From Butyrivibrio sp. (GTDB taxonomy: Bacteria > Bacillota > Clostridia > Lachnospirales > Lachnospiraceae), in assembly GCF_015056685.1 (NCBI RefSeq), contig NZ_SVFW01000072.1, forward strand, positions 1 through 14,709: a stretch of 14,709 nt of DNA. The letters are read 5' to 3'. Positions 1-6,268 of the stretch are shown here, piece by piece. The notes below the pieces were generated by a model. It was not told the origin of the DNA. It ran no database searches and was given only the letters and a program-made list of their open reading frames with translations. The translations under genes and the position numbers were made by a program. Each line of letters opens with the position of its first letter. Position 1 is the stretch's first letter.

Positions 1-303
1 CCATGTATCAACCAGGGTCTTAAGGCTGGTATGAACAAGGTTATGGACGAAGAGAAGAAGGCTGTTGCTACAGGATATTGGGATATGTTCAGATTCAATC
101 CTCAGGCAGAGAACAAGTTCACACTTGATTCTAAGCCAGCTACAGAGGACTTCCAGAGCTTCCTTGATGGTGAGGTTCGTTACCTTTCACTTAAGCTCAA
201 GAATCCTGAGAGAGCAGCTAAGCTCAATGCTATGGCAGCTGAGCATGCTAAGGAGCACAGAGCTTATCTTGAAAAACTTGTTACACTTTACGGAAAGCAG
301 TAA
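1..303 (+). CDS. nifJ: Pyruvate:ferredoxin (flavodoxin) oxidoreductase, C-terminal end (partial)
   Basis: This is the last ~100 codons of a gene that begins before the window. The reading frame is open from base 1 (PCINQGLKAGMNKVMDEEKK...) to TAA at 301-303, so the internal ATG at 31 is not the start. The segment with GYWDMFRFNP, a K/P-rich stretch, then DFQSFLDGEVRY and a helical tail matches the C-terminal end of the large single-chain pyruvate:ferredoxin oxidoreductases of anaerobes (about 1,170 residues in the family). That cytoplasmic, thiamine diphosphate and Fe-S enzyme converts pyruvate and CoA to acetyl-CoA and CO2 while reducing ferredoxin. The catalytic and cluster-binding parts lie outside the window, so the assignment rests on the tail alone. 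A terminator follows 20 bases after the stop, so this is the end of its transcript. Confidence 0.85.
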   Translation, partial: PCINQGLKAGMNKVMDEEKKAVATGYWDMFRFNPQAENKFTLDSKPATEDFQSFLDGEVRYLSLKLKNPERAAKLNAMAAEHAKEHRAYLEKLVTLYGKQ

Positions 304-323
304 TAAGAAAATAAAGATAAAAG

Positions 324-353
324 AAAAGGCCGGTTCGAAAGAACCGGTCTTTT
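324..353. terminator. Intrinsic terminator, probably bidirectional, between nifJ and mecA
   Basis: The stem pairs 324-336 with 341-353. Its core is CCGGTTC/GAACCGG around a GAAA tetraloop, extended by G-U, G-C and A-T pairs. On the plus strand a T run (350-355) follows, which terminates nifJ. On the minus strand the A-rich left flank (about 321-327) becomes a U-rich tail, so the same hairpin can stop mecA transcripts, whose stop codon lies 25 bases away. The genes converge on it and no other hairpin lies between them. Confidence 0.92.
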
Positions 354-378
354 TTAAAACTTGAAATTAAATTAAAGG

Positions 379-1176
379 TCAAATCTTAGAAAGCGTCTGG
401 ATGGCATTTTCAGGAATAACTATAGAATAATGCTCATCTAAGAACTGCTGTGTAGCAGTGCTTCCTATTTCTGTCTTGCCATACTCTGTAAGTAGAGAAC
501 AGATGTTGGCGAATAATCCATCTTCGATATCACCCTGATGAAGTATCAGATAGAACTTACCGTTTGCTTCATTCTTATAAAGGGTGTTTGTACCATTGAA
601 TTTCCTGCTTACTATACTTGAGAATCTCATGACTTCATGCAGTGAGTCAAAGGAAAAGATCCTTGAACCCTTTCTGCTTGGCTGCCCTTTTTTGCGAGCG
701 CCTGACGTTTTCTCTTTTACCTTTTTGGAATCTGACAGAGGAGATGAACTAAGAGGTCCATCCAGGAAATCGGACATATTGCTGTGCTGAAGTCTTTTGA
801 AAAGACTGGAGACATCTTCTTCCTCGTCCTCATATTCGTCCTCGTCATACTCGTCGTAGTCCTCATCCTCTTCGTCATCTTCATGAACTGAAGGAGCAAA
901 GTTGGAAAAACGTGTGTCAAGTTCTTCCGGATCGTCTACCTTTGTGATGATAAGAACAATGCACTCAGAATTGATAGGGATTGCCTCAATCATTAGAGGA
1001 GTATCCTCTGCATCAAAGCCATATTCTAAATTGGCTTGCTGCATCATGTCCTGAAAAAGCTCTTTTGCTTTATCAGTACCATACGCAAGCTCTGTGATCT
1101 TAAGGTCGCGCTTCGCAAGGTCATCTCTGGTAAGGGTGCATCGAATCTGGTGATCATTGACTTTTTCAATCTTCAT
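379..1176 (-). CDS. mecA: MecA-family adaptor protein for the ClpC/ClpP protease
   Basis: Cytoplasmic adaptor that, in Bacillus, binds substrates with its N-terminal domain and the ClpC ATPase with its C-terminal domain, delivering targets such as ComK for degradation. The N-terminal domain (about 1-85) has the family pattern MKIEKVND..., an AKELFQDMM helix and a PLMIEAIPI...VLIITKV strand pair. The C-terminal domain (about 173-262) runs from FSFDSLHEVMRFS through LYKNEANGKFYLIL to an EYGK...FLDEHY segment. At 265 residues it is longer than Bacillus MecA (218). The excess is a linker with an almost purely acidic run (99-121) followed by a basic run (151-172). The start at 1176 is supported by AGGAGG at 1185-1190 on the minus strand, 8 bases upstream. 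It is monocistronic and has its own promoter. Substrates here are unknown. Confidence 0.9.
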   Translation of the reverse strand: MKIEKVNDHQIRCTLTRDDLAKRDLKITELAYGTDKAKELFQDMMQQANLEYGFDAEDTPLMIEAIPINSECIVLIITKVDDPEELDTRFSNFAPSVHEDDEEDEDYDEYDEDEYEDEEEDVSSLFKRLQHSNMSDFLDGPLSSSPLSDSKKVKEKTSGARKKGQPSRKGSRIFSFDSLHEVMRFSSIVSRKFNGTNTLYKNEANGKFYLILHQGDIEDGLFANICSLLTEYGKTEIGSTATQQFLDEHYSIVIPENAIQTLSKI

Positions 1177-1207
1177 GATGCTTACCTCCTGACTTTGGAA
1201 TACATAG

Positions 1208-1236
1208 ATACTAAGTGAAATGGTATCCTATGTCAA
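1208..1236 (-). promoter_or_regulatory. Sigma-A-type promoter of mecA with flanking inverted repeat
   Basis: Read on the minus strand, a perfect TTGACA (1236-1231) is followed after 17 bases by TAGTAT (1213-1208, four of six to consensus), about 32 bases before the mecA start. A near-perfect inverted repeat, CATAGATAC (1203-1211) against the complement of GTATCCTATG (1223-1232), overlaps both hexamers and could be an operator. The promoter call is good; the operator is an inference. Confidence 0.7.
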
Positions 1237-1298
1237 TACTTATATCGGCTTATTTTACTATTTAATTTAAAGATATACAATAGGTTTTATGCAATTTA

Positions 1299-1343
1299 AA
1301 TCTTAAGAAAATCTTAAGAATTTTCGACGGTATTTCTTAAGAA
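1299..1343. promoter_or_regulatory. Three CTTAAG-centred palindromes, candidate operator array
   Basis: AATCTTAAGAA occurs twice in perfect tandem (1299-1309 and 1310-1320), an 11-base period of about one helical turn. A third palindrome, TTCTTAAGAA, is at 1334-1343, centred 23 bases further on (about two turns). All three could face the same side of the helix, as expected for cooperative binding by dimers, for example an OmpR/PhoB-type regulator. A TATATT -10-like element (1355-1360) lies just downstream without an obvious -35, the usual picture of an activator-dependent promoter. The regulator is not identifiable from this window. Confidence 0.5.
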
Positions 1344-1386
1344 TTTGCTGCTATTATATTTTCTTGTGAGATGCCTCGCCGAGGAT

Positions 1387-1452
1387 ATGAACCCGGAAAG
1401 GAGGCGGTTAATCAAGGGTATTATTTATTTTCTACTATTCTTTTTTCTATGA
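1387..1452 (+). CDS. Possible small hydrophobic peptide ORF (21 codons), unproven
   Basis: ATG at 1387 opens a 21-codon frame ending TGA at 1450-1452. It starts MNPERRRLIK, Arg/Lys-rich, and continues GIIYFLLFFFL, fully hydrophobic. This is the layout of tiny membrane peptides, including some type I toxins. The upstream GAGGA (1381-1385) sits only one base from the ATG, which is poor. A much better AAAGGAGG (1397-1404) lies inside the frame but has no standard start codon at the right distance; the codon there is ATC. A second frame, 1371-1463 (30 codons, beginning MPRRGYEPGK), overlaps it and has no ribosome binding site. I do not recognise either peptide. A non-coding leader RNA or a decayed gene are equally possible. 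Confidence 0.2.
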   Translation: MNPERRRLIKGIIYFLLFFFL

Positions 1453-1542
1453 TTCATTCATAGATGTCTTATGTTTAGTTTCGAAATAAAATCCCCAATT
1501 AACGAGTAAATTTTTACCAACAACATAGAGCATTAACAAATG

Positions 1543-1590
1543 TAGTATTTCCTAATACTATTATACCATATTTTGTATAAGAAAATATGG
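1543..1590. repeat. Two adjacent perfect inverted repeats
   Basis: TAGTATT (1543-1549) pairs with AATACTA (1554-1560) across a 4-base loop. Five bases on, CCATATTTT (1566-1574) pairs with AAAATATGG (1582-1590) across a 7-base loop. Both stems are perfect but AT-rich, and neither is followed by a T run, so they are weak terminator candidates. They could be protein-binding sites or the 3' end structure of a transcript from about 1366. Confidence 0.45.
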
Positions 1591-1794
1591 CTACAAGACA
1601 GGGTTTGGCGTTGGCATCTTACTATATTAATATATGTCAATTTGAAAGAAACATATCAAAACATTGAGATAAGGAATTATCACATATAAAAATCCTTTTG
1701 GCTTTTGAAATCCAAAAAAACAATCAATTGTATAAAGAGGCTACCCCGCCATGAACATACATATAATGTAATGATTGGATAAGATACTTTCATA

Positions 1795-1823
1795 ATGACG
1801 TAAGATTAATTGTTTGATATAAT
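1795..1823 (+). promoter_or_regulatory. Promoter of the GH18 gene
   Basis: ATGACG (1795-1800, four of six to TTGACA), a 17-base spacer, then a perfect TATAAT (1818-1823) preceded by TG at 1815-1816, giving an extended -10 element. The predicted transcript starts near 1830, followed by AAAGGAG (1837-1843) seven bases before the ATG at 1851. Confidence 0.75.
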
Positions 1824-1850
1824 ATAGGGCGATTGTAAAGGAGCTAGAAC

Positions 1851-3554
1851 ATGAAGAAAAAGGTGATTCCGGCGATTATTATAATCGCCCTTATTTTTAT
1901 TATAGGAGGAATCTATGCACTTCAGATTGTGTATCAGCATTACTCTTACAGCAACGAGAAAGCAGATCTGAACGAGTATTTTGATATATCAGGTGACAGT
2001 GATGTTGCTATCATTCTTGGCAACGAGAGAATAGGCGAGAGAGCATTTCTTTTAGATGACACCTATTACATGGACTTTGATTCAGTACAGAAGTACTTAA
2101 ACGACAGATTCTACTACGGACAGGCAGACGGTACCCTTGTTTACACAACAGCTTCCAAGATAATAACAAGTGAGATTGGAACATCCACCTGGTCAGATTC
2201 AGAGGGCGGCTCTGGTGATGAGGGCTACATCATATCAAGAATGGAGGGCGATACTTTTCTTGTCGCTCTTGATTATGTAAAAAAATATACCAACTTTTCT
2301 TACGAAGCTTTTACCGAACCTAATCACATACAGCTGACAACAAGCTGGGAAGATCAGCAGGTAGCTACTATTAAAAAGAACACTCAGCTCAGAAAGCGCG
2401 GCGGTGTAAAGAGTGAGATCCTTGAGGAGCTTGCTGCAGGAGACACGGTTGTTATCCTCGAAGAGCTTGAGGACTGGGTGAAGGTAAAGAGCGCAGATTC
2501 TTACATAGGATATGTTGAGAAAAAGAGACTTGAGAACGAGACAACATTTAGTCCTATTCCTGTAACTGATTACGTTCCGGAAGAATATACTTCACTTACA
2601 AGAGATCACAAGATAAACCTGGGCTTCCACAATATCGGTGGCTACGCCGGTAACGAGACACTTATCGCTTATATCGAGAATACCAAGAAGATAAATGTTC
2701 TTTGCCCTACATGGTTTGCGCTTAAAGATAACGATGGTAATATTAACAGCGTTGCTTCTGCAGCTTATGTTACTTCAGCCCACAATATGGGCATTGAAGT
2801 GTGGGCTCTTGTGGATAACTTCACCGGTGGAGACGGGTTTTCCACTTCAGAAGTTATAACCCATGCAAGCAGCAGAGCAAACTTTATAGAAAATGTAGTT
2901 GCAAGGACTTTGGAAGTCGGAGCAGACGGAGTTAACCTTGATTTTGAGACAGTGGCAGCAGAAGACGGGCAGTCTTTTGTGGAACTTGTCAGAGAGCTTT
3001 CAATTGCCTGTAGAAAAGCAGGACTTGTCTTTTCAATAGACAATTATGTACCTATGAATTTCAATGATTACTATGATCTTGAAGAGCAGGGAATCGTTGC
3101 AGACTACTGCATAATCATGGGATATGATGAGCATTATGCAGGCTCTGCAGAGGCTGGTTCAGTTGCTTCTTTATCATATGTAGAAAACGGAATCATCAAT
3201 ACCTTAAAAGAGGTTGATGCTTCCAAGGTTATCAATGCAGTGCCTTTCTATACCAGAATATGGCATACATCAGGCGGAGTTCTTTCAAGCGAAGCTGTAT
3301 CTATGAAGGTTGCAAAAGAGTATATCAGCAGTCATTCAATTACTATGGAGTGGGATTCAGAGGCAGGCCAGAACTACGGCGAGTTTACATCATCTGACGG
3401 AACCTTGAATCAGATCTGGATGGAGGATGCTACTTCAATAGGTCAAAAGATTGATGCCATGAGAGCAAGCGGTATTGCCGGAATTGCTGAGTGGGCAATT
3501 GGTATGGAGACCAGCGATGTTTGGGATGAGATTGCTGAGTTTGTAGAGGAATAA
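1851..3554 (+). CDS. Membrane-anchored SH3-domain glycoside hydrolase family 18 protein
   Basis: Probable wall-associated glycosidase acting outside the membrane. Residues 1-4 are MKKK and 5-27 form one hydrophobic helix without an obvious cleavage site, so it is a signal anchor. Residues about 50-165 resemble the copper-amine-oxidase N-terminal-like beta domain common in clostridial exported proteins. Residues about 171-228 form a bacterial SH3 domain (TIKKNTQLRKRGG...GDTVVILEELEDWVKV...GYV). Residues about 253-565 are a GH18 TIM barrel of the spore-cortex/YaaH-like type, with D359-G-V-N-L-D-F-E366 as the catalytic strand (E366 the predicted acid) and a later IIMGYDEHY motif. Relatives cleave N-acetylglucosamine linkages in peptidoglycan or chitin-like glycans; the substrate here is not shown. 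The start is supported by a ribosome site and promoter. The next gene starts 4 bases after the stop, so the two are co-transcribed. Confidence 0.85.
   Translation: MKKKVIPAIIIIALIFIIGGIYALQIVYQHYSYSNEKADLNEYFDISGDSDVAIILGNERIGERAFLLDDTYYMDFDSVQKYLNDRFYYGQADGTLVYTTASKIITSEIGTSTWSDSEGGSGDEGYIISRMEGDTFLVALDYVKKYTNFSYEAFTEPNHIQLTTSWEDQQVATIKKNTQLRKRGGVKSEILEELAAGDTVVILEELEDWVKVKSADSYIGYVEKKRLENETTFSPIPVTDYVPEEYTSLTRDHKINLGFHNIGGYAGNETLIAYIENTKKINVLCPTWFALKDNDGNINSVASAAYVTSAHNMGIEVWALVDNFTGGDGFSTSEVITHASSRANFIENVVARTLEVGADGVNLDFETVAAEDGQSFVELVRELSIACRKAGLVFSIDNYVPMNFNDYYDLEEQGIVADYCIIMGYDEHYAGSAEAGSVASLSYVENGIINTLKEVDASKVINAVPFYTRIWHTSGGVLSSEAVSMKVAKEYISSHSITMEWDSEAGQNYGEFTSSDGTLNQIWMEDATSIGQKIDAMRASGIAGIAEWAIGMETSDVWDEIAEFVEE
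1871..1889 (+). promoter_or_regulatory. Hairpin inside the start of the GH18 gene, with T-rich tail
   Basis: GGCGATTAT-T-ATAATCGCC is a perfect 19-base inverted repeat covering codons 7-13, followed by CTTATTTTTATTATA. As RNA it resembles an intrinsic terminator. The left arm is also repeated as GGCGATT at 1828-1834, at the predicted transcript 5' end, so a competing pairing 1828-1834 with 1883-1889 would enclose the ribosome site. The codons encode a hydrophobic segment rich in Ile, so the structure may be partly a by-product of coding. Confidence 0.35.
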
Positions 3555-3558
3555 GAAA

Positions 3559-4617
3559 GTGGAAACAGAAGTTATAGTTATAGAAGAAAGTAATATAGAC
3601 GAAGAGGCCCAAAAACAGCTTAAAAGAGCCGGGGATATCATGAAAAAGGGCGGCCTTGTAGCATTCCCGACAGAGACAGTTTACGGTCTTGGCGGAGATG
3701 CCTTAAACCCAGAGTCTTCCAAAAAAATATACGCTGCAAAGGGAAGACCATCTGATAATCCGCTTATAGTCCATGTTTCAAACATGGATGATGTTGCAAA
3801 GATCGTAAAAGAAGTTCCTGAGGCTGCAAAAAAACTTGCAGCTGCCTTTTGGCCGGGACCACTTACAATGATAATGAACAAAAATGACAAGGTTCCTTAT
3901 GAGACTACAGGCGGCCTTGACACAGTAGCGATCAGAATGCCTAACAACAAGATAGCTCTTGGCCTTATTGATGCTGCAGGCGGATTTATAGCAGCGCCAA
4001 GTGCCAATACATCAGGACGTCCAAGCCCTACAGTTGCAAGATACTGCGAGGAAGACCTTTCCGGTAAGATTGAGATGATAATCGACGGAGGCCAGGTTGG
4101 AATTGGTCTTGAGTCCACCATCGTAGACCTCACAAGTGATGAGCCCATGATCTTAAGACCGGGCTACATAACAGCAGATATGTTAAAAGAGGTCCTTGGC
4201 ACAATTTCAATTGATAGAACCATAATAGACAGCACTTCAACTCAGAAGCCCAAGGCTCCTGGGATGAAATACAAGCACTACGCTCCAAAGGGCGACCTTG
4301 CAATAGTTCAGGGAAGCCAGGAGAAAGTAATAGAGTACATAAATGCCAAGGCAAAAGAGGCAAAAGCTGAAGGCAAGAGAGTCGGAATAATAGGAACAGA
4401 TTCAACCAAGAATCTCTATGAAGCTGATATAGTAAAGAGCGTTGGAAACAGAGATGATGAAAGTACAATAGCTCATGAACTTTTCAAGGTATTAAGAGAG
4501 TTCGATGATGAAAATGTGGACGTGATGTTCTCTGAATCTTTTGACGAGAACGGAATAGGTCAGGCTATAATGAACAGGCTTTTAAAAGCAGCAGGTCATA
4601 ATGTTATTGTGCTTTAA
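3559..4617 (+). CDS. tsaC: L-threonylcarbamoyladenylate synthase, Sua5/TsaC family
   Basis: Makes threonylcarbamoyl-AMP from threonine, bicarbonate and ATP, the first step of the t6A37 tRNA modification, in the cytoplasm. The YrdC-like core (about 15-210) contains GGLVAFPTETVYGLGGDA (31-48), KGRPSDNPLIVHV (61-73), APSANTSGRPSPT (146-158), LESTIVDL (184-191) and ILRPG (198-202). The PGMKYKHYAPKG linker (234-245) and the ~100-residue C-terminal domain place it in the long Sua5 form rather than short TsaC; 352 residues is typical. The start is GTG at 3559, with AGAGGA (3545-3550) overlapping the end of the GH18 gene. An ATG start further in would cut the first helix. It is probably co-expressed with that gene, with no obvious functional link. 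No terminator is visible after it; the rpiB promoter starts 10 bases downstream. Confidence 0.93.
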   Translation: METEVIVIEESNIDEEAQKQLKRAGDIMKKGGLVAFPTETVYGLGGDALNPESSKKIYAAKGRPSDNPLIVHVSNMDDVAKIVKEVPEAAKKLAAAFWPGPLTMIMNKNDKVPYETTGGLDTVAIRMPNNKIALGLIDAAGGFIAAPSANTSGRPSPTVARYCEEDLSGKIEMIIDGGQVGIGLESTIVDLTSDEPMILRPGYITADMLKEVLGTISIDRTIIDSTSTQKPKAPGMKYKHYAPKGDLAIVQGSQEKVIEYINAKAKEAKAEGKRVGIIGTDSTKNLYEADIVKSVGNRDDESTIAHELFKVLREFDDENVDVMFSESFDENGIGQAIMNRLLKAAGHNVIVL

Positions 4618-4626
4618 GTAGTTCTT

Positions 4627-4653
4627 TTGACATTGAGACGACTGTATTATAAT
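4627..4653 (+). promoter_or_regulatory. Promoter of the rpiB-upp-dCMP deaminase run
   Basis: A perfect TTGACA (4627-4632) and a perfect TATAAT (4648-4653) are separated by 15 bases, short of the preferred 17. Reading the -35 element one or two bases upstream restores spacing at the cost of consensus. It lies 19-46 bases ahead of the rpiB start. Confidence 0.7.
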
Positions 4654-4672
4654 AGTAAGGGATGGTGTAAAA

Positions 4673-5101
4673 ATGATAGCATTAGGTAGTGATCACGGCG
4701 GATTTGAACTTAAAGAGGCTGTAAAAAAGCATCTTGAGGAGAGAGGACTTGAGTATAAGGATTTTGGAACTTATGATCTTAACTCATGTGATTATCCTGA
4801 CTTTGGAAGAGCAGCTGCAGAGGCCGTTGCAAGTGGTGAGTGCGACAGAGGAATTGTAATCTGCACAACTGGAATTGGTATTTCAATAGTAGCCAATAAG
4901 GTTAAAGGAATCAGATGCGCTCTTTGCTCTGAGAAGACAACAGCCAGACTTACAAGAGAGCACAATGATGCAAACATGCTTGCTATGGGCGGTGGCATGA
5001 TCGGAAAAGTTCAGGCCCTTGAAATCGTTGATACATTTTTAGATACACCTTTTTCAGAGATGGAAAAGCACAGTCGCAGAATATCAAAAATAGAAGACTA
5101 A
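4673..5101 (+). CDS. rpiB: Ribose-5-phosphate isomerase B (RpiB/LacAB family)
   Basis: Interconverts ribulose-5-phosphate and ribose-5-phosphate in the non-oxidative pentose phosphate pathway. At 142 residues the length is right for the family. Visible signature: GSDHGG (5-10, with D8 and H9), the catalytic C64 in ICTTGIGISIVANKVKGIR, H97-N98 in TREHNDANMLAMGG, and a phosphate-binding H133-S-R-R near the C-terminus. The usual CGTG loop reads CTTG here, a modest change that keeps C64 and T66. LacA/LacB galactose-6-phosphate isomerases are related, but a single complete subunit with the DHGG/C64 pattern favours RpiB; the related D-allose isomerase activity cannot be excluded. The ribosome site (AAGGGATGG) is weak compared with its neighbours. 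It heads a run with upp 22 bases downstream and supplies the sugar phosphate from which PRPP is made. Confidence 0.93.
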   Translation: MIALGSDHGGFELKEAVKKHLEERGLEYKDFGTYDLNSCDYPDFGRAAAEAVASGECDRGIVICTTGIGISIVANKVKGIRCALCSEKTTARLTREHNDANMLAMGGGMIGKVQALEIVDTFLDTPFSEMEKHSRRISKIED

Positions 5102-5123
5102 TAAAACAGACCAGGAGGAAGAT

Positions 5124-5753
5124 ATGGGAAAAGTAGTTATTATGGATCATCCGCTGATTCAGCACAAGATTGGAATGATCAGGAGAGTTGAAACAGGAAC
5201 AAAGGACTTCAGACAGACTATCAGTGAAATAGCAATGCTTATCTGCTATGAAGCAACCAGAGATCTTAATCTTAAGGATGTTGAAATTCAGACACCTATT
5301 TGTAAGACAACAGTTAAGGAACTTAAAGGAAGAAAGCTTTGCGTAGTACCTATTTTAAGAGCAGGTCTTGGAATGGTTGATGGTATGCTTGCACTTATTC
5401 CTGCAGCAAAGGTTGGACACATCGGACTTTACAGAGATCCTGAGACACTTAAGCCAGTTGAGTATTACTGCAAGATGCCTGCTGACATTTCAGAGAGAGA
5501 GATCTTCGTAGTAGATCCTATGCTCGCTACAGGTGGATCATCTGTTGCAGCAATCCAGATGCTCAAGGACAGAGGCTGCAGCCACATCCACTTCATGTGC
5601 ATCATTGCAGCTCCGGAAGGACTCAAGGCAATGCAGGAAGCACATCCTGATGTAGATATCTACGTAGGCTCCCTCGATGAGAAGCTCAACGAGCACGGCT
5701 ACATCGTACCAGGTTTGGGAGACGCTGGAGATCGTATCTTCGGAACGAAATAA
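5124..5753 (+). CDS. upp: Uracil phosphoribosyltransferase
   Basis: Salvages uracil: uracil plus PRPP gives UMP and pyrophosphate, in the cytoplasm. The 209-residue length is exactly that of the family. Landmarks are the N-terminal VVIMDHPLIQHKIGMIR (4-20), VPILRAGLGMVDG (75-87), the LYRDPET loop (102-108), the PRPP-binding VVDPMLATGGSS (129-140), and the uracil-binding YIVPGLGDAGDRIFGT (193-208). AGGAGG at 5113-5118 lies five bases before the ATG. It sits between rpiB and a dCMP deaminase in one transcript, which makes a compact pyrimidine nucleotide supply group. Confidence 0.97.
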   Translation: MGKVVIMDHPLIQHKIGMIRRVETGTKDFRQTISEIAMLICYEATRDLNLKDVEIQTPICKTTVKELKGRKLCVVPILRAGLGMVDGMLALIPAAKVGHIGLYRDPETLKPVEYYCKMPADISEREIFVVDPMLATGGSSVAAIQMLKDRGCSHIHFMCIIAAPEGLKAMQEAHPDVDIYVGSLDEKLNEHGYIVPGLGDAGDRIFGTK

Positions 5754-5770
5754 GTATTCAAGGAGGACGC

Positions 5771-6253
5771 ATGAAAAGAGAGGACTACATATCCTGGGAT
5801 GAGTATTTCATGGGTGTTGCAAAGCTTGCAGCCCTCAGATCTAAAGACCCTAACACCCAGGTGGGAAGCTGCATAGTTTCAGAGGACAACAACATCCTTT
5901 CCATGGGTTACAACGGTTTCCCTAAGGGCTGCGCTGATGAGGACTTCCCTTGGGAGCGCGACGGCGAGGATGAACTTTCAACTAAATATCCTTTTGTTAC
6001 ACACAGTGAGCTCAACGCGATCCTTAATTACAGAGGCGGAAGCCTTGTAGGATCCAAGATATATGTCTCTCTTTTTCCATGTAACGAGTGTGCCAAGGCT
6101 ATTATTCAGGCCGGCATAAAGACAGTCGTTTATGACAGTGATAAGTATAGCTCTTCTGCATCAACCAGAGCTTCCAAGAAGATGTTTGATGCAGCAGGAG
6201 TTAGGTATTATCAGTATCAGCCCAGTGGTAGAAGTATAAAAATTACAATTTGA
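5771..6253 (+). CDS. Deoxycytidylate (dCMP) deaminase
   Basis: Zinc-dependent deaminase that converts dCMP to dUMP, the precursor of dTMP. The fold signature is complete: SWDEYFMGVAKLAALRSKDPNTQVG (8-32), the MGYNGFPKGCAD loop (45-56) that contacts nucleotide, H78-S-E80 (zinc ligand and proton shuttle), and PCNEC (103-107) with zinc ligands C104 and C107. The 160-residue length suits the ComEB-type family. AAGGAGGA (5760-5767) lies just ahead of the ATG. It follows upp by 17 bases and is clearly in the same operon. Allosteric control by dCTP and dTTP is common in the family but cannot be read here. Confidence 0.93.
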   Translation: MKREDYISWDEYFMGVAKLAALRSKDPNTQVGSCIVSEDNNILSMGYNGFPKGCADEDFPWERDGEDELSTKYPFVTHSELNAILNYRGGSLVGSKIYVSLFPCNECAKAIIQAGIKTVVYDSDKYSSSASTRASKKMFDAAGVRYYQYQPSGRSIKITI

Positions 6254-6268
6254 CCATAAAAAGACGGC

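Larger units (their letters stand above)
1177..1850. other. Gene-poor AT-rich intergenic region with several signals
   Basis: About 670 bases without a conventional gene. From left to right it holds the mecA promoter, three CTTAAG palindromes (1299-1343), a -10-like TATATT (1355-1360), a GC-richer patch (1373-1407) with a strong AAAGGAGG ribosome-binding-like sequence and tiny ORFs, two adjacent hairpins (1543-1560, 1566-1590), AT-rich sequence with no clear content (about 1591-1794), and the promoter of the GH18 gene. I see no transfer RNA, no riboswitch I recognise and no insertion-sequence ends. The region could encode a small RNA or peptide, but nothing in the sequence settles this. Confidence 0.7.

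Noticed and set aside
717..920. Frame with repeated Met, Arg and Thr on the minus strand
   Set aside because: An alternative frame of the repetitive acidic linker codons of mecA, not a separate gene.
1696..1717. TTTTGG/CCAAAA inverted repeat as a terminator
   Set aside because: Six weak pairs around a 10-base loop and no gene that needs it nearby.
1751..1771. Six-codon ORF (MNIHIM) after an AAAGAGG sequence
   Set aside because: Too short to support, no amino acid pattern of a leader peptide, and upstream of the mapped promoter of the next gene.
4130..4468. A 112-codon minus-strand frame rich in Leu and Ser
   Set aside because: Antisense to the conserved Sua5 gene, with low-complexity composition.
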